Source: Gammaproteobacteria bacterium (lineage in GTDB: Bacteria; Pseudomonadota; Gammaproteobacteria; JAJFKO01). From it: DNA of 64,000 bases. Position 1 is the first letter of the stretch. Every line of letters starts with the position of its first letter. Positions 22,601-30,891 of the stretch are shown here, piece after piece. The notes under the pieces were generated by a model. It was not told the origin of the DNA. It worked only from the letters and a program-made list of their open reading frames with translations, and searched no databases. The stretch is taken from the NCBI GenBank assembly GCA_021773175.1, contig JAJFKO010000035.1, positions 1 to 64,000 on the forward strand, read 5' to 3'. The position numbers were made by a program, and so were the translations under genes.

Positions 22601-23816
22601 ACCTCCAGAGATAAGTTCTTCAGAGGTAGACTCTCATAGAGATGTATTGGGAGCTCTTGCTGAAAATTTAGGAGAAGAAGATGGTGCAGCAGCAAGCCCT
22701 CCTGCAGAGAGTCCTCCTGTGCCAGCAGGTAGCTCTTTGCTTACTCAAGCATTAATGAGAGGGGCTGCCGGTGATAGCCATCAAGCTGGTGCTGCAGCAA
22801 GCAGTGGTTTAGGTTTTCATGCGGGTTTATCTGCTGGGCGCACGGCTGTTGCTTTTATGCAGAATCCGGCTGGCGTTGATTGTAAAATAACATTTGATTA
22901 TCAAGCAACACCTGCTACAGAAGATCATTGTTTTTATGCTTTACAACAATATGGGGTTTCCCGTATAAGCTATGTTAAATTGCTCAAGACTTATTTGGAC
23001 CCTTCCAGTTCAAGTTCCAGTTCAATGAGGTCAAACCATATGTCTCAACTTCAAACTGACGACGTTATCACTCTCTTATTGCCAGAGCTAATATCAGTTT
23101 ATACTATGGATGACACCACCTATGTTAGAGTGCCTGAAGCGAATCAACAGCTTTGCCTAGCACTACGAGAAGCTTTGCAAGGGCGTGGCTTGACTATTCA
23201 GAATTATCAACATTTACAGCAACGTTCTCGCGAATTATATTGTTCATTAGAAGAAAATTATACTGCGCTAACAGGGTACAATTTTGAGGGTGTAGATAAT
23301 GTGCTTGAGATGATGGATAGCTATCTTAGCTTTCATCCTTTAAATTCAATAGGTGATATGGAAGTAATGCATGCTACGAATTTAAGAACTTTACATCAAT
23401 CATTTTCGCAATATCAAAAGGTGCTTGAGGGCTTCAGTAGACATAATATGGTGTTAAGCTCTCCTGCACTACTCTCAACTTATATTCAACATGTAGAAAT
23501 GTCAGGATACATGATTGGGCGAGAGAGTATTGAGTTACTCGCAAAAGTACATAATTGGCGAGTAGCATTCTATGCTCGACAAGCTGGAGAGGCAGGTCCA
23601 GATATGCCTGAGCAGTTACGACCAGCTTTTAATTATGATGGAGTGAATCCAGATATAGATGCAGGTCAAAATGTTGCTTTAATGATGGATAAAACTCCTG
23701 AAGGCGGGATGTTAATACATAGTTTAGAGCTTAAGAAAGTGGAAGAATTAGTTGATGACAGACTAGACGTTCCTGGTGCAAGACCCATACAGGATCCTAG
23801 GACGCGTAGACAATAA
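7662..23816 (+). CDS. Giant 5384-residue protein with a C-terminal OTU-like cysteine protease module
   Basis: One uninterrupted 16.2-kb frame encodes a protein of roughly 600 kDa. GGAGG lies 9 bases before the ATG. No signal peptide or membrane segment is evident. Residues 1 to about 4150 look mostly alpha-helical and match no family I recognise. Low-complexity linkers follow: Ala/Ser-rich near 4160-4200, Gly/Ser/His/Pro-rich near 4610-4640, Pro/Gly/Ala-rich about 4880-5070, and a Ser run near 5113. The last ~300 residues resemble OTU deubiquitinases: EDHCFYAL with candidate nucleophile C5090, a [24 protein letters not shown] stretch (about 5282-5305) matching the OTU G-x-x-EL-x-x-LA strand region, and candidate H5353 in MLIHSLE. 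The ~190-residue Cys-to-variable-loop spacing recalls the insert of Legionella Lot-type OTUs. Seen: the motifs. Inferred: host-directed ubiquitin protease. The upstream function is unknown. Confidence 0.85.
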   Translation: MGGFEVALAKIKSKEQRFREAAGRFIASIVRSPSASDLGPQIWEEFQLPESYRSVLPPTRLRQLNPHHRDIAQHGYHDLKFLDPNMTSADDVPYFQLLNMVIRDIAFFHLLRGEFIESWQEFAKHTSRVEQDKQALSNEAAPEWVAEQQRDNVPILKLAIHEGVGIQYVEPASLAQGTALLRQYRDDVLEETAAKSRYDAHRRLLEYGVKLCSIESWGNWIENAREFQGKAENRFTGQLSSEELEQLRDEVTGFKATPLIFLRSDELIEIAYDFLPKLEEMWLVHARKQFVALVKAKGVKPTGDRELDAKFRKMRSWLQRKTSSPTIAAEFAKVVEVNVLQQIEKMIADIKHDLAMEMMRRIKLGGGDPYYDDALLDTLEKVRGSGAFESSLELLARLKSRDKAGTAKRIQQEARDKTFVDLIFQDRKKHNISHSRMTQDNMLIFIRFIFTGNHGVPIDEDIVRQFSTNYRGEQFVRFRVSGGLVLPERILRIKNAKGLVIDRPEDTAGSSSAVAAAAGDAIREERVLSSTQEIDFKELFKPNPLASIFNLQRSVREGKHNQIWEQFVLLSYAEAQIISQLDHYSEMCRIAQDVMQDGEPRKDIPPLPTHFEDYPAMRWLLLMESVLDEVINITGYDRTTKAIPRNMFINIIGSKLASIVAGSENAEYWVLLANYITGLRQILATYKRRVGRDIILRLNRSLSAYTDNILEQKEHGQAAEDTAVSLARTELGAYEQFVGSCETFSADTADVTANVYSTAFVAQKDFVAQFLHALHDSRVDGDGYHSGGFYQNNGDLNIEKVHHLAELVGIYNSPEEYRAIDSLRCIIVNGDLPEIDISRIYDAESSDKSAAERAQDKLQAKRACAQPLVQTLIILFSMYHINVRATEGNKGLTIEADVQDEVAQLATQYRQRARSFLLGRKDTKSAQEDAARNLLKLVVDLFVCRQYEDERSERAFKLINAFASDEKCVAMRIRWYEDASDSREGLFRVLHEALRASVFAPVEVDSQHAVTEQHAQIRHGIGSLLADLSYPAADEYRYKKGESRPPGVQVGAVKYGQNTDDHVLLLNDVAMVAANKTHALSVGRLFLLQWRVALLRFVAGNDHTYDTFYRDFGITGDKPNAVQQDFGEGLKFSAYQANRYGNVLGDPRLQAFERLLLACRAAPEEAMTAYAVRLLRYCVDAQANPKIEQSLIGRFIELSFVWNRADDALSGDRRAILFRTRKFSRSQIQELLDIAKDPALIKDPVVLNFLIWLVKTSHDPNAFEVLREARYQLLNYFFSEEATLPLVDVDGTTREQSLTTIFGRWEQEQRSEPMARCLHTSIQLQSDTTGRKAICPQFTLLLAVWDELNDILGATIPYNNIEQYCEIGRRIFKEAFSEAAQWDPEKHELNDEGLPLTAQKTLSLEVAALPTAMQGLSDYHLPRLITKYLIPPADRRGMTFDPVHSVHFVVLRHFVASDDMNILQVGDSDEATIYRNRLLQGRTPQVLTAGGRPVDISNIMEMQFVALNSQQQLLTGRSVPDLETKYGDPQTIIEYRLTLLAQSTVTDYSAAEILNLTDLIRSEIGTDIARYENVGKLEFLCSDAAYIPLLVKVTLLYLLIRFVAEKGIDLDSHLAVRYQHLPVLMSKLKTQIMRGFGSELSYFPNMANIPARKIEHYCQLLLGADYVAMLEMQEFLLEDPAAMEVQGKVLQQFQRKVVGLLSEMYYTLSTYVTTEVANVESYDYDEARPTDTILPRKHFFNVVFDYFPEELQRKACVSLVEYLLKPDLNRKQVSIRSADKIRRENQCFRNGSDSRSMFLFIQLLTDRRSPYRMIFTQGEFQSMLSAVRRADVSDFIVYQLMVLLADIAHHENMVIRSIDDPKTKPKKKGQLTLRDFPLDFVSNDTALLRQYLFERIKWLIYTLSSYFADKRLSLEPQEKRALQLYAEKGGFVFEWVTDTNSALRRAVTDACMRGSKPDLELEQKVVARITETDNTPLMRKTIIEQLEQIYTGGLTSVQRVLELILALQKADTRHGILQEITSTDTGRAVTASNRFDKLWDKLQRSDEPILPNILSEQLQDPARSEVKDSRTRDIVLERVQSNIRDLFQSNDPRHVRLAIKLTRNIWGFIRTAPRIRKFYEDLAAGAARPYSDDDLRIIHHPFVLATRLLDEDNEMQTRYEIRWQHENVMVDGVTVSRRKEQVGQYFIAHPGENKWLRELTRFIASQLTKLYTLMVMSGDTALIDDFLTLVATNLATVNVGHSDIEYAAVTSGSDVTLETAQRVFAEYEEAKRADAAAREPFIRTTTGETSAGKTLGIAFDDMLRIFRNGLPQGFNFERFCATARYLLVRLDETTLRSPGDTSSSNFLDAFSLIHERLAAIFSFEYLRSIEQELAALDYDDIYRETWETTDGLSADALERRARSEFEEKQKELNLKYKAAKTNSESAVFGEGALLFYAMANILIAADERAQYTEQLQSLVKLAIENVRKFLHQGGEHYRQAFVLIFALTQKRLPEPIQENQVIRLQAIRVTLSDSGLDPIQTIGTMVIAAARAIEKKLNKDFTEENRREYFDFLKLARLCYFGAKTIDDGVVWAQLKELSTSLLSTTVGKPGYAQFLLEIRKNFKAADQQEELQEVMTFVRNLDSKEMPSVALGDEGADGADAAVSEISLLQRMTLSADVDIEPLLKELVRFYLLLSGCKTKLEIELADRDISAARRAEANSRLSEVSKFCDLCQDHIFTLITVLANKIEDKKAKELFVTEKINGIATQLFSVKAEDLNLNPRFATPILLENALLFFARAAHLGMQQPHAVADDVEAHKSMHLTRMQDLKEHLLSPAVSFYQKHILSIRDHGLAGIERRQATLEHDKVRLTQTAGKLEELEGMLSRAEFLQCYELVAGYTRALPLLTNRLDEDFNVPLRQISIDDLRLIVFLKLVRKVAAIKGTSLSKEATQYVTSWPTVLTMSPQERASLVSVFFTSVMQELNISDDYELRDSHPELHALIARMITTMTKDEAEFLPILGEELGEGVESSIAVFNQSIDTVLVAYANMLLEELSEEMRQACLYINIPLALSIIKDFITRCWQDVQGSKEEDIQLLITQLDLQQVICFSQRPEDEDAEFLAQKVRAIVTTIVTAEPAMLQADMREKAAAMKLQAESLQTDVAALKPEIESIKYILRQGEQVMRDNLVAEMFSSKDLHVILEELKQKYFGKLDLLTDFFIRQGESLDKESVRHHYWSTLIKSVFSDGNDVAAFASLYAETFGKLEPAGGFLTAIAHQKEGLFTAVEKYFTLDASVVRAAILQKFELIIAEENIGIIITMLKMMIANMFFEQLRHSAKSNPADQSVAQRVTFFMTNYGLMSNANLCQIASKYTEVDASSALTFSAFIEAVIASIMQGWQPSIVLMVADFNRNQEALKQGVVAYQGRIAIEEHRYDCDVARVQAYVGFNGEIILFSLVKYLTKDNLMILPAIAIYNILRQVVVATVTDARNKSIYSRDDRLTIVLSHIFSHLADTILPHCIGKEGRTGTYSLLKEIMSYFYLYCGNINVGMPTSRGLIQTLSRQLSLFLKRDLLQADDVNERPRIDETVRLIKAVCEKPQAYDSTNRAHSTAFQNIVRAGAWQGLANVIIEYLRTKFDAFNISYQHNPTMDKGDLVNLLSFLRAIYESVPAEFLHLIQETTQYIVDEMTNFDADLNMADLDYSNDFGALAGWICQYADPQLARYTRNRAISYVDSLLGSRSNTALRCRAVLFIEKISPARTEYKRQERSYGRWQAGMLLSRVHNVADEEYRSLRAAFEGVVLRNLALFVNDTTVVSNLTTMAKKTFSHETVEKIFRNTAALTQKVSRNVSVAITALLLVLEDVSAREALISSIGDFNLESGISPFSHAVYSGKYNVDLDPIIKALSAPQIKSLLQFIENKIHGDNSVELTFARKIYAYYEPILTLTREYWWDTDDFTAIKSQRCLADLDRYFGRKLEVNISRHRDVQIYEEDTARSIEFASEVLLNGSERQQAYLRESILKGNGKFRINFMVFHGGESLRLFAHMANVLAYYYNKPSEFQILSGRSHGQLPYKKSVEVGGIVYKDLSTLMQNVAKAKGLGDSQYYQSLRQHFINILRLLEAAMLEPEDNATLNRSHRKSIITYYFLLITAIKTELYKDQDPQKGTSFANDYPLLNAELVLVEVRTLAAPAAATSSASTDGAREKRREKELAASSVDTRSAWEAILQRGAAVQKHEYQQLTGKAIEEKQAAKSGLLIGLGGIGRRAQRVKEGAAAVRNAWRGGAASADELLRPPKVDEPAQHWLNPYPWQSADKFWGELYLALRGICDVKKVHKNLLQLLKAQLALLQKRSTSLNPKSRDSLLRIYRNVFNVLGPPAAGIVAADHKQRYHEASKEWREIFVSLDSTLSSICTKKLESLIGSRDKLVEQRILISELFKSCEFLSFILGLAEIDSRDQVQNLRKSVSTLIDALLRVLAVWLSSESIPFHEEMEASDVILPVKLHIMVMKLGDGQQRTRLRGMERHCYSAYQSKFSKSSSAVQGIYKAMGNAYLCLLFLKIGTTEQQRLCAMRVLRVDNKKTIKSYRFSFVAKPFPEAFQSEMERYLRIELSQLYEELSPLVQQAEAQRRAANDSKVTSGSASGHGSGHDTPSPSSGGEHSPDNSLASGDPTAALIKLAKERDAKASQAVREGNAEKSKRLLDALKTPLSVKEKNRIKTFQAISAEDQVAFKLLPVDYSKALAEAVRQFIMAATSGVDLNARKKFVNKNYTTIFGSVNLGSTQRSKTFADIVTAAEAARRVELPILMLFTGVLTNLERWALTGEKLRQDFWTAISLEVNGLAGNNIAEKSSSLLHALERLSDGNIKRRILQAIEKFLFAAESKDDLEARRQYVIEHCRQFIDPQINEGTFESRQLIPYPLQQDSDAPHQAGRGARRRQMYFPGWVDAIAARKRNDFSPEKAKSTRPAGRGESYPGGTASLSPGLGSGAEFDSMADMFGLMSGALPEVKPPEISSSEVDSHRDVLGALAENLGEEDGAAASPPAESPPVPAGSSLLTQALMRGAAGDSHQAGAAASSGLGFHAGLSAGRTAVAFMQNPAGVDCKITFDYQATPATEDHCFYALQQYGVSRISYVKLLKTYLDPSSSSSSSMRSNHMSQLQTDDVITLLLPELISVYTMDDTTYVRVPEANQQLCLALREALQGRGLTIQNYQHLQQRSRELYCSLEENYTALTGYNFEGVDNVLEMMDSYLSFHPLNSIGDMEVMHATNLRTLHQSFSQYQKVLEGFSRHNMVLSSPALLSTYIQHVEMSGYMIGRESIELLAKVHNWRVAFYARQAGEAGPDMPEQLRPAFNYDGVNPDIDAGQNVALMMDKTPEGGMLIHSLELKKVEELVDDRLDVPGARPIQDPRTRRQ

Positions 23817-24847
23817 TGAATATCAACGACTACACCTTTGACTTACCGCAAGAACTTATTGCTAAAGTACCGGCTGCGAAACGCAGCCAAAGTCGTTTAT
23901 TGTGTTTTGACCCACAAGCACAAGCCATTAAGCACCAACAATTTTTACATTTTCCTGAATTATTGCAGCCGGGTGATCTACTGGTTTTAAATAATACCAA
24001 AGTGATTCCTGCACGTTTATATGGAAGCAAAATCACAGGTGGAAAAATTGAATTATTAATTGAGCGGGTTATATCTGAGCATGACGCTTTAGCACATATT
24101 AAAGCGAGCAAATCTCCAAAGATTGGTAGTGAGCTAATTTTACATGATGGTATTCGCGCTATAGTAACCGCACGTAGTGATGATTTATTTCACTTACGTT
24201 TTCTTGATGATCGGAATGTGTTTACTATTCTTGATGCAATAGGTGAAATGCCTTTACCTCCTTATATTGATCGTGAAGTAGTTGCTGAAGATAGTTCGCG
24301 TTATCAAACCGTGTATGCCAAACATCAGGGTGCTGTTGCAGCACCAACGGCGGGTTTACATTTTGAAGACAGCGTTTTTTCTGAACTCGCTACGCGTGGG
24401 ATTAATACTGCGTATATTACGTTGCATGTTGGTGCTGGAACGTTTCAACCGGTACGCGTAGATAATATTCTCGATCATAAAATGCATAAAGAATACATTG
24501 AAGTGCCCGCAACAGTTTGTGATCAGATTAAAGCGACCAAAGCGCGCGGTAATAAAGTGGTTGCGGTTGGCACTACAACCGTACGCAGTTTAGAAACAGC
24601 GGCATTAGGTGGTGAGTTGCAAGCTTTCGCTGGCGATACTGATATTTTCATTTATCCTGGATTTGAATTCCAAGTTGTTGATGCTTTATTAACGAATTTC
24701 CATTTACCTCAATCCACTTTGTTGATGCTGATTAGTGCCTTAGCAGGACGTGAGAATATTCTACATGCATATCAAGAAGCGATTGCTGAGCGCTATCGTT
24801 TTTATAGTTATGGCGATGCGATGTTTATTGCTAATCGTTTAGTCTAA
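23816..24847 (+). CDS. queA: S-adenosylmethionine:tRNA ribosyltransferase-isomerase QueA
   Basis: It transfers the ribosyl part of SAM to preQ1 in tRNA (Asp, Asn, His, Tyr) to form epoxyqueuosine. At 343 residues it is full length, with family signatures [12 protein letters not shown] at the N-terminus, [14 protein letters not shown] near residue 56, [12 protein letters not shown] near residue 172, [10 protein letters not shown] near residue 202 and [16 protein letters not shown] near residue 289. Its ATG uses the last A of the giant gene's stop codon (TAATG), which implies translational coupling with that gene. The usual partner tgt is not adjacent. Confidence 0.95.
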   Translation: MNINDYTFDLPQELIAKVPAAKRSQSRLLCFDPQAQAIKHQQFLHFPELLQPGDLLVLNNTKVIPARLYGSKITGGKIELLIERVISEHDALAHIKASKSPKIGSELILHDGIRAIVTARSDDLFHLRFLDDRNVFTILDAIGEMPLPPYIDREVVAEDSSRYQTVYAKHQGAVAAPTAGLHFEDSVFSELATRGINTAYITLHVGAGTFQPVRVDNILDHKMHKEYIEVPATVCDQIKATKARGNKVVAVGTTTVRSLETAALGGELQAFAGDTDIFIYPGFEFQVVDALLTNFHLPQSTLLMLISALAGRENILHAYQEAIAERYRFYSYGDAMFIANRLV

Positions 24848-24848
24848 T

Positions 24849-24924
24849 AGGCCTTACGCAAAACTTTTTACCTGAGCCCTTTGAGTATAGGTATACTTCG
24901 TTAAAAGGGTTTATCATAAGGCCT
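24849..24924. repeat. Dispersed structured repeat, copy 3
   Basis: AGGCCTTA (24849-24856) and TAAGGCCT (24917-24924) close a hairpin just after the queA stop. An inner stem pairs AAACTTTTTA with TAAAAGGGTTT. The core GAGCCCTTTGAGTA (24874-24887) differs by two bases from the core of the other copies. AAAACTTTTTACCTG before it matches the minus strand of copy 2 with one change. Confidence 0.6.
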
Positions 24925-25324
24925 GTGCGATCAAAAAATACACATAACCCCCTAGGCCTGTTGATTTTAAAGGCTAAGCAGTATTTTTCTGTTCATGGCC
25001 GAATGCGGAAATATGACAACTATATTGTCAATAATCCGGAATATCAGCAATAGAGTTGTCATATTTCTGGGTGAAAATGACAATATTGAAATTCTATATT
25101 GGCAAGACTTTTTACAACGTCTTTGGGCTGCTGAGTTTTTTACCGCATCTGGTTGATTTTCGTCACTAAGGACCGTAAACTAGCGCCGCATTTGAGTGTA
25201 AATCCTGATGAATTCTTTTTCATCCTCTCATTAAGTCTGTGTATTGCGTAATAGCAACAATTCTCATGAATTAAGCTAGCGTTAATTCTAAATAATTATT
25301 AATATAGTAATGGATAGGTAACAA
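24925..25324. other. Gene-free interval between queA and sucC
   Basis: No ORF of note. It contains the long inverted repeat at 25009-25066 and a nearby TGACAATATTG (25078-25088). The sucC promoter was not identified with confidence; AGGTAACAA is the ribosome site just before sucC. Confidence 0.5.
25009..25066. repeat. 13-bp perfect inverted repeat upstream of sucC
   Basis: AAATATGACAACT (25009-25021) and AGTTGTCATATTT (25054-25066) are exact complements separated by 32 bases. There is no T-run after either arm, so it is not a simple terminator. It could be an operator, an mRNA hairpin or a mobile-element remnant. Confidence 0.6.
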
Positions 25325-26488
25325 ATGAACATACATGAATTCCAAGCAAAACAATTGTTTTCAGAATACGGGATTCCAGTGCCTGCGGGGCAAGTCGCCT
25401 GGAATGTCGAAGAAGCTTTACAAATTCCTGATTCGTTAAAGACGGAACGCTATGTGGTAAAAGCACAAGTGCATGCCGGCGGGCGTGGTAAAGCGGGTGG
25501 TGTTAAGCTAGTTGATAATAAAGAAGACTTAGCGGCCGCCGCTAAAGCATTATTAGGTACCCGTTTAGTAACCTTCCAAACTGATGAAAATGGTCAGCCA
25601 GTTAATCAATTATTAATTGAAGAAACGTCGAATATCGATCGTGAGTTATATTTAGGTGCGGTTGTTGATCGTGCTCAGCAGCGAGTTGTTTTCATGGCAT
25701 CAACCGAAGGTGGTGTGGATATCGAAAAAATCGCAGAAGAAATGCCTGAAAAAATTATGCAGGTTGTGATTGACCCAGTTGTTGGTGTTCTTCCATATCA
25801 ATGCCGTGATGTTGCTTTTTCGCTAGGTTTAACCGGTGCTCAAATTAAGCAATTCACGCAAATTATGACGGGCTTAGGTAAACTTTTTGTTGAACGTGAT
25901 TTAAGCTTATTAGAAGTTAACCCGCTTGTTGTAACTAAAGAAGGTGATTTGATTTGCCTCGATGGCAAAATCAACATTGATGATAATGCAATGTATCGAT
26001 TGCCTAAAGTTCGTGAAATGCGTGATACTACTCAAGAAGATGAACGTGAAAATCGTGCGCGTGATTGGGAATTAAACTACATTGCTTTAGATGGTGATAT
26101 TGGCTGTATGGTTAATGGTGCTGGTTTAGCAATGGCGACTATGGATTTAATTAAACTACATGGTGGCAATCCTGCAAACTTTTTAGATGTTGGTGGTGGC
26201 GCAACCAAAGAACGTGTTACCGAAGCATTTAAAATTATTTTATCTGATAAAAATGTGAAGGGTATTTTGGTAAATATCTTTGGTGGTATCGTGCGTTGTG
26301 ACTTAATTGCTGATGGTATTATTAGTGCTGTTGAAGAAGTGGGTACGGACTTACCTGTTGTTGTGCGTCTAGAAGGTAATAATGCTGAGTTAGGTGCAGA
26401 AAAATTAGGTGGTAGCGGATTAAATATTATTCCGGCAACGGGACTAACAGATGCGGCTGAGAAAATTGTTGCAGCGGTGAGGGGTTAA
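25325..26488 (+). CDS. sucC: Succinyl-CoA synthetase beta subunit
   Basis: With SucD it converts succinyl-CoA and ADP/GDP plus phosphate to succinate and ATP/GTP in the TCA cycle. Its 387 residues are full length, with an ATP-grasp N-terminus ([20 protein letters not shown]), the glycine loop [14 protein letters not shown] near residue 51 and a C-terminal ligase domain ([19 protein letters not shown] near residue 315). sucD starts 2 bases after its stop, so the two form an operon. In many relatives sucAB precedes sucCD; here no other TCA gene is adjacent. Confidence 0.97.
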   Translation: MNIHEFQAKQLFSEYGIPVPAGQVAWNVEEALQIPDSLKTERYVVKAQVHAGGRGKAGGVKLVDNKEDLAAAAKALLGTRLVTFQTDENGQPVNQLLIEETSNIDRELYLGAVVDRAQQRVVFMASTEGGVDIEKIAEEMPEKIMQVVIDPVVGVLPYQCRDVAFSLGLTGAQIKQFTQIMTGLGKLFVERDLSLLEVNPLVVTKEGDLICLDGKINIDDNAMYRLPKVREMRDTTQEDERENRARDWELNYIALDGDIGCMVNGAGLAMATMDLIKLHGGNPANFLDVGGGATKERVTEAFKIILSDKNVKGILVNIFGGIVRCDLIADGIISAVEEVGTDLPVVVRLEGNNAELGAEKLGGSGLNIIPATGLTDAAEKIVAAVRG

Positions 26489-26490
26489 TA

Positions 26491-27366
26491 ATGAGTATTT
26501 TAATTAATAAAGACACAAAAGTAATTTGCCAAGGGTTTACCGGTAAACAAGGTACCCTACATTCACAGCAAGCAATGGAATACGGTACACGTATGGTTGG
26601 TGGTGTAACACCAGGTAAAGGTGGCCAAAAACATTTAGACTTACCCGTTTTTAATACTGTACATGATGCAGTTAAAGAAACAGGCGCTGATGCCAGTGTG
26701 ATTTATGTACCAGCTGCATTTTGTAAAGATTCAATTATTGAAGCAGCTGATGCAGGTATTAAATTAATTATTTGTATTACTGAAGGCATTCCAGTATTGG
26801 ATATGCTCGCAGTGAAATACTATTTAGATCAGCGTCCTGATATTCGTATGATTGGACCTAATTGCCCAGGTGTCATTACTCCGGGTGAATGTAAAATTGG
26901 TATTATGCCAGGGCACATTCACTTACCTGGTAAAGTCGGCATTGTTTCACGTTCTGGAACCTTAACCTATGAAGCTGTTAAACAAACAACTGATAAGGGA
27001 TTTGGCCAAAGTACATGTGTTGGTATTGGTGGTGACCCTATTCCTGGTAGCAACTTTATTGATGTATTAGGTATGTTCCAAAACGATCCACAAACTGAAG
27101 CCATTATTATGGTTGGTGAAATTGGTGGTACGGCTGAAGAAGAAGCGGCTGAATTCATCAAAGCAAATGTGACCAAACCTGTGGTTTCTTACATTGCTGG
27201 TGTTACCGCTCCTGCTGGTAAGCGCATGGGCCATGCTGGTGCGATTATTGCTGGTGGTAAAGGTACTGCAGCTGAGAAGTTTGCAGCACTAGAAGCTGCG
27301 GGTGTACACACAGTACAATCGCCTGCTGAAATGGGTAACAAGATTGCTGAAGTTACTGGTTGGTAA
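26491..27366 (+). CDS. sucD: Succinyl-CoA synthetase alpha subunit
   Basis: At 291 residues this is the CoA-binding and phospho-histidine subunit. The Rossmann-type N-terminus begins [21 protein letters not shown], the CoA/ligase region includes [20 protein letters not shown] near residue 124, and the catalytic phospho-histidine lies in MGHAGAII near residue 246. It is translated from an ATG 2 bases after sucC and followed by a strong hairpin terminator at 27378-27417. Confidence 0.97.
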   Translation: MSILINKDTKVICQGFTGKQGTLHSQQAMEYGTRMVGGVTPGKGGQKHLDLPVFNTVHDAVKETGADASVIYVPAAFCKDSIIEAADAGIKLIICITEGIPVLDMLAVKYYLDQRPDIRMIGPNCPGVITPGECKIGIMPGHIHLPGKVGIVSRSGTLTYEAVKQTTDKGFGQSTCVGIGGDPIPGSNFIDVLGMFQNDPQTEAIIMVGEIGGTAEEEAAEFIKANVTKPVVSYIAGVTAPAGKRMGHAGAIIAGGKGTAAEKFAALEAAGVHTVQSPAEMGNKIAEVTGW

Positions 27367-27377
27367 CCATTAATTCA

Positions 27378-27417
27378 AACGCAAGATCTTTTTTTCATAT
27401 AAAAAAGATCTTGCGTT
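27378..27417. terminator. Bidirectional intrinsic terminator between sucD and the minus-strand cluster
   Basis: A perfect 17-base-pair stem runs from AACGCAAGATCTTTTTT (27378-27394) to AAAAAAGATCTTGCGTT (27401-27417), with loop TCATAT. The A/T-rich top of the stem supplies U residues in both directions, so it suits both convergent units. Confidence 0.75.
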
Positions 27418-27440
27418 ATCTCCTCTGAACTTTCCAATAT

Positions 27441-28775
27441 TTAAGCAACTGCTGCTAATAACGCGCCTCTAGATTTTCTCAAGCAATCATCAGGATACTT
27501 TGTTACATCAAAAGGCATATTGTCTTGAAAGTTTGCTTGTAATAGCTGAAGCCACTCTTCTATTTCTGCACGCTTAGCTTTAACAGTTTGAACTTCATCA
27601 ATAAATGACGCAACTAAACCAGGATTATTTGTACTATCCCCCAGTATGTGACTAAGTGCCATTCCTTTTAGTTGTTTTTGAGGTAGGTTTTTCAATGCAA
27701 CGATAAGGTCTTTAGTATGTCTCATCACTTCTTTTGTATCTTGCCCCAGTTGTGTTGCTAATTTTTCACAAAGCGGTTTTAATTTTTCTATGATGATATC
27801 ATCAGCGATATTATCTGCTAGAAAACTAACGGCAAATAAAGTGAGAATATTACTAGCCATGTATAAGCGTGAATTAGTAAACTCTTGCCATTTATCAGCG
27901 TCGTTAAAATACAGGTAAGCTGCATGACCTCCGTAGCCACCAATAAAACCCCATGAGGCTAAAATCGGTATCAAGCCTGGTGCGATGAACACTCCTGGCG
28001 CTGCTGCAATTACTGCTGATGTTACTCCAGTATGAAAAGGCGTTGCGGTGAGGAATCCTAAGGCACGATAAAAATTTTCACGAAGAGTGGGATCGCAATC
28101 ATTTGCGAACTCTCTCAATAAATCAGGGTTTTGTTGGATTTCTTCTTGAATTGCGATGCCCTGTAACGTTATGTTATGTAAATCATCTAAATAAGCTAAC
28201 ATATTTATTAATTCAGAGGATGTAGTATTTTCCAAGCCAATTTTACCTTGATTGATTGCTATGACACTTTTTACTTGAGTAATGAATTGATTTAAGAATT
28301 TTAGTTGTTGTGGAGACTGTTCTAGTATTGCAGTTTCATTTGGCATGGAGTTTATGATATTAGCCGCTAAAAAACTTAGTTCAGCGCTATTAGTACACTT
28401 TTCCATTAGTGATAATAAAGAAATTATCTGTTCATAATCTTCTTGTTCCCACGTGCTATTTTCTTTTGGAAACAACGCTAAAAACTCTTCTGCTGACGGG
28501 AATTGAGGTTCTTCTGCAAAGGCTGTTGCAGCAGTGAGTATTCCGACTGAAATCAGACTAGGAACCAGCATTGCAAAACTAAAAGAAGATTGCGTTGCAT
28601 GACTATGTTGAGAGTAATTACGATAATTTCTATAGCTAGGCATTCTAGCATTATATCGAGGTGCAGATACTCGTAGCGGTGTGGCTTCATGCCGCATCGA
28701 AAAAACTTGCGGTTGTCGCGATGCAGTGTTCGCTCTTGATAGCTGCCTAACCGTTGAGCTTGAAAATAGTCGCAT
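27441..28775 (-). CDS. Unrecognised membrane protein with mitochondrial presequence-like N-terminus
   Basis: The protein has 444 residues. The start is the ATG at 28775, preceded 6 bases upstream by GGGAGGA; an in-frame TTG five codons earlier overlaps that site. The first ~57 residues (MRLFSSSTVRQLSRANTASR onward) contain about ten Arg, many Ser/Thr and one acidic residue, as in a mitochondrial targeting sequence; RNYS near residues 52-55 fits an R-3-type cleavage site. A hydrophobic stretch at about 65-85 follows, then acidic helices, a long hydrophobic pair near 225-270 and another near 290-310. A bacterial Sec signal is less likely because the charged region is long. No family is recognised. 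It is last in a three-gene minus-strand unit. Confidence 0.65.
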   Translation of the reverse strand: MRLFSSSTVRQLSRANTASRQPQVFSMRHEATPLRVSAPRYNARMPSYRNYRNYSQHSHATQSSFSFAMLVPSLISVGILTAATAFAEEPQFPSAEEFLALFPKENSTWEQEDYEQIISLLSLMEKCTNSAELSFLAANIINSMPNETAILEQSPQQLKFLNQFITQVKSVIAINQGKIGLENTTSSELINMLAYLDDLHNITLQGIAIQEEIQQNPDLLREFANDCDPTLRENFYRALGFLTATPFHTGVTSAVIAAAPGVFIAPGLIPILASWGFIGGYGGHAAYLYFNDADKWQEFTNSRLYMASNILTLFAVSFLADNIADDIIIEKLKPLCEKLATQLGQDTKEVMRHTKDLIVALKNLPQKQLKGMALSHILGDSTNNPGLVASFIDEVQTVKAKRAEIEEWLQLLQANFQDNMPFDVTKYPDDCLRKSRGALLAAVA

Positions 28776-28803
28776 AAAGATTCCTCCCAAAATTATTTAT
28801 TGT

Positions 28804-29049
28804 TTACCTTTTTATTGAATAACCAACTGATGCCCTAACACGACCATTGGTTGAAGCACCGGCTCCAAATGTTACGGATTGATCTCTAGGCAGTTGTTTA
28901 GTATGTTGAGCAAACATGGAAGAACTATATTGAGAATAGCTGCCTTGTACCGATGTTGATGGCCATTGCACCGTTCCTGTTAAGGCATAGGGCTTTCCAG
29001 AGGGATTACTATGTACGTGAGCACTTGTTTTGGAATTACTTGAACCCAT
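28804..29049 (-). CDS. 81-residue protein with Src-like N-myristoylation motif
   Basis: The N-terminus MGSSNSKTS fits the eukaryotic N-myristoyltransferase consensus (Gly2, small residue at 6, Lys7) and differs from vertebrate Src (MGSSKSK) at one position within the first seven. The rest is Ser/Thr/Gly/Gln-rich, basic, without hydrophobic segments, and ends VGYSIKR. The start is well supported: AGGAG lies 7 bases before the ATG. It sits between the 81-codon gene upstream and the presequence-bearing gene downstream, with 28 bases to the latter. Inference: a protein lipidated and membrane-anchored inside a eukaryotic host. No family is recognised. Confidence 0.6.
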   Translation of the reverse strand: MGSSNSKTSAHVHSNPSGKPYALTGTVQWPSTSVQGSYSQYSSSMFAQHTKQLPRDQSVTFGAGASTNGRVRASVGYSIKR

Positions 29050-29068
29050 GATATTTCTCCTAAATTAA

Positions 29069-29314
29069 TTATTTATGACTTGGTGATTTTCCAACTCTAC
29101 TTTCTTCCTCTTGATAGCGCCTCATGGCTTCTCGCGGCTCACGGAGTAGAATGTCATCTTCACCCTCGTTTAAAGTACCAAATCGGGTTAATGCGGTTGC
29201 CATACTCAGTGGCGCACCACCGAGCCATTCAGCAGCAGTGTGAATGGCTCCTTCAATAGCTGCTTCTTTCCATAAGCTATGTTTTGAACCTGACGGTTTA
29301 TTGCCACTTTGCAT
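29069..29314 (-). CDS. 81-residue unrecognised protein with Glu-rich C-terminus
   Basis: The start is the ATG at 29314 (MQSGNKPSGSKHSLWKEAA), because TAAGGAG lies 7 bases upstream; an earlier in-frame ATG at 29335 lacks a good site. The middle (AAIEGAIHTAAEWLGGAPLS) may form an amphipathic helix. The tail REAMRRYQEEESRVGKSPSHK places a Glu triplet 10-12 residues from the end, as in the E-block of many Dot/Icm substrates. It is the first gene of the minus-strand unit, separated from the next by 19 bases. Function unknown. Confidence 0.6.
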   Translation of the reverse strand: MQSGNKPSGSKHSLWKEAAIEGAIHTAAEWLGGAPLSMATALTRFGTLNEGEDDILLREPREAMRRYQEEESRVGKSPSHK

Positions 29315-29438
29315 ATAATGACTCCTTACTTTCATTTATTGATAAATAACGACAGCAATTTTATGGAATATGAATTGACAATACATGACAGCAAAATTAC
29401 AATTTTGTCATTTATGTGATGGATAGGAAGAATTAAGC

Positions 29439-30197
29439 ATGGCTAAAGTTATTGTTCATATATGGCGTCCCTTTGCGCTTGATGAGGAAGGGAAAGCACA
29501 AATTAGAAGTGTCTGGGCTACGGCTGCCAAGGAAGTATTGGAGGATCATGGCATTGGTTCAGAAGCGCAACATACATTAGTTCAAAGTGTTGGTCATGCT
29601 GCTACGGAAATTATTTATGATGATGGAAAAAGTGATTACATCAGTTACTGGCCACGGAATCCCAATCTTAATTCTAGAACCTCTCTTTTAAATGCACAGG
29701 ACCCAGGTCACTTTCAAATTAAGAAAGTTGATTTTGCTGTTGAAGGCAAGGGCTCAAATTATGTTGCTATTGAGTTAGAGTCTTTAGATATTGACGCTAT
29801 ACGCGCGAGTACGCTATTTAAAGCTTACCAAAATGCATCTAGCAATCCTCCGGGTAGTAGAGCTTTTGGAATGTGGACAGCTCGTTTGCATTTGGGAACG
29901 CCAGCAAATAGTTTTGATCAAAACTGCTGTACGACAACATGGAATCTACTAACAGCCGGAGGAATTAGAAAGTTACAACCGCAACGCTATGGTCCTGATG
30001 ATCCAGAATTGCGTCAGCAATATAAATGTGATGAAGGACAAATTGCCAGTGGTTTCTTTGATAATTTTTTCTGGCGTGATTGGATTGTATCAACAACGTT
30101 AATCTTACACCTTTCTGCTTCAGCAAAAGAACATGAAATAAAACCATTACAGTTAGATGTGGCTCCAAGCTCATCATCTTTTTGTAACCTTTTTTGA
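29439..30197 (+). CDS. Putative permuted NlpC/P60-like cysteine hydrolase ending in a CaaX box
   Basis: The protein has 252 residues, no signal peptide and no membrane segment. VGHAATEII (H53) followed by DYISYWP near residue 66, then NSFDQNCCTTTWNLLTAGG (C163) near residue 157, is the His-before-Cys order of circularly permuted NlpC/P60 (LRAT-like) folds, which act as proteases, amidases or acyltransferases. The last residues are SSSSFCNLF, where CNLF is a CaaX box; X = Phe favours geranylgeranylation in eukaryotic cells. A flexible Ser stretch before a CaaX box is common. It is divergent from the 27.4-29.3 kb unit and ends 11 bases before a response regulator. The fold call is moderate and the substrate unknown. 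Confidence 0.6.
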   Translation: MAKVIVHIWRPFALDEEGKAQIRSVWATAAKEVLEDHGIGSEAQHTLVQSVGHAATEIIYDDGKSDYISYWPRNPNLNSRTSLLNAQDPGHFQIKKVDFAVEGKGSNYVAIELESLDIDAIRASTLFKAYQNASSNPPGSRAFGMWTARLHLGTPANSFDQNCCTTTWNLLTAGGIRKLQPQRYGPDDPELRQQYKCDEGQIASGFFDNFFWRDWIVSTTLILHLSASAKEHEIKPLQLDVAPSSSSFCNLF

Positions 30198-30208
30198 AAA
30201 GAAATTTA

Positions 30209-30889
30209 ATGAATATTTTAATTATTGAAGATGAAACCAAAACAGCGAAATTTGTTCAAAAAGGCTTGTTTGAGTCTGGTTATTTTGTCGATGTTGTTTC
30301 GAATGGTATGGATGGGCTCTATTATGCCGCTAGTCGACAATATGATGTAATTATCTTAGACTTGATGCTGCCGAAAATGGATGGTTGGAAAGTATTAAAA
30401 GCATTACGTGCCACAGATAATAATACCAACGTTATAATTTTATCAGCAATTAGTGACACGGATGAAAAAGTGAAGCTGTTTGACTATGGTGCTGATGATT
30501 ATCTTGTTAAGCCATTTTCGTTTTCTGAGTTACATGCACGTATTAAAGCTATTCAAAAACGTACGAAACCTGAAGCTATTATGCAGATGCTGCAAGTCGT
30601 GGACTTAAGTATTGATTGTGTTGCTTTCAAAGTTTCTCGCCAGAATAAAACTATAGAATTAACTATAAAGGAATATTTATTACTGCTTTTGCTCATTCAG
30701 AACATCAACGAGGTGCTAAATCGTAATACCATTCTCGACAAAGTATGGGGCATTAATTTTGAGTCAGAGACTAATATCGTTGATGTTACCATCAGAAGAC
30801 TACGTAAAAAAATTGATGATGACTTTGATGTGAAATTAATTCATAGTATTCGCGGGTTGGGCTATGTGATACGAGATGAGGTTGCATAA
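30209..30889 (+). CDS. OmpR/PhoB-family response regulator
   Basis: 226 residues: a receiver domain with phospho-acceptor D51 in VIILDLMLPKMDGW, acidic pocket IIEDE and K in DDYLVKPF; then a winged-helix DNA-binding domain (about 130-224, ending IRGLGYVIRDE). The ATG at 30209 gives the standard MNILIIEDE start; an upstream TTG overlaps the previous stop and would add five residues. The partner kinase follows 2 bases after the stop. The closest family pattern is QseB/CusR-like; the signal is unknown. Confidence 0.9.
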   Translation: MNILIIEDETKTAKFVQKGLFESGYFVDVVSNGMDGLYYAASRQYDVIILDLMLPKMDGWKVLKALRATDNNTNVIILSAISDTDEKVKLFDYGADDYLVKPFSFSELHARIKAIQKRTKPEAIMQMLQVVDLSIDCVAFKVSRQNKTIELTIKEYLLLLLLIQNINEVLNRNTILDKVWGINFESETNIVDVTIRRLRKKIDDDFDVKLIHSIRGLGYVIRDEVA

Positions 30890-30891
30890 TA

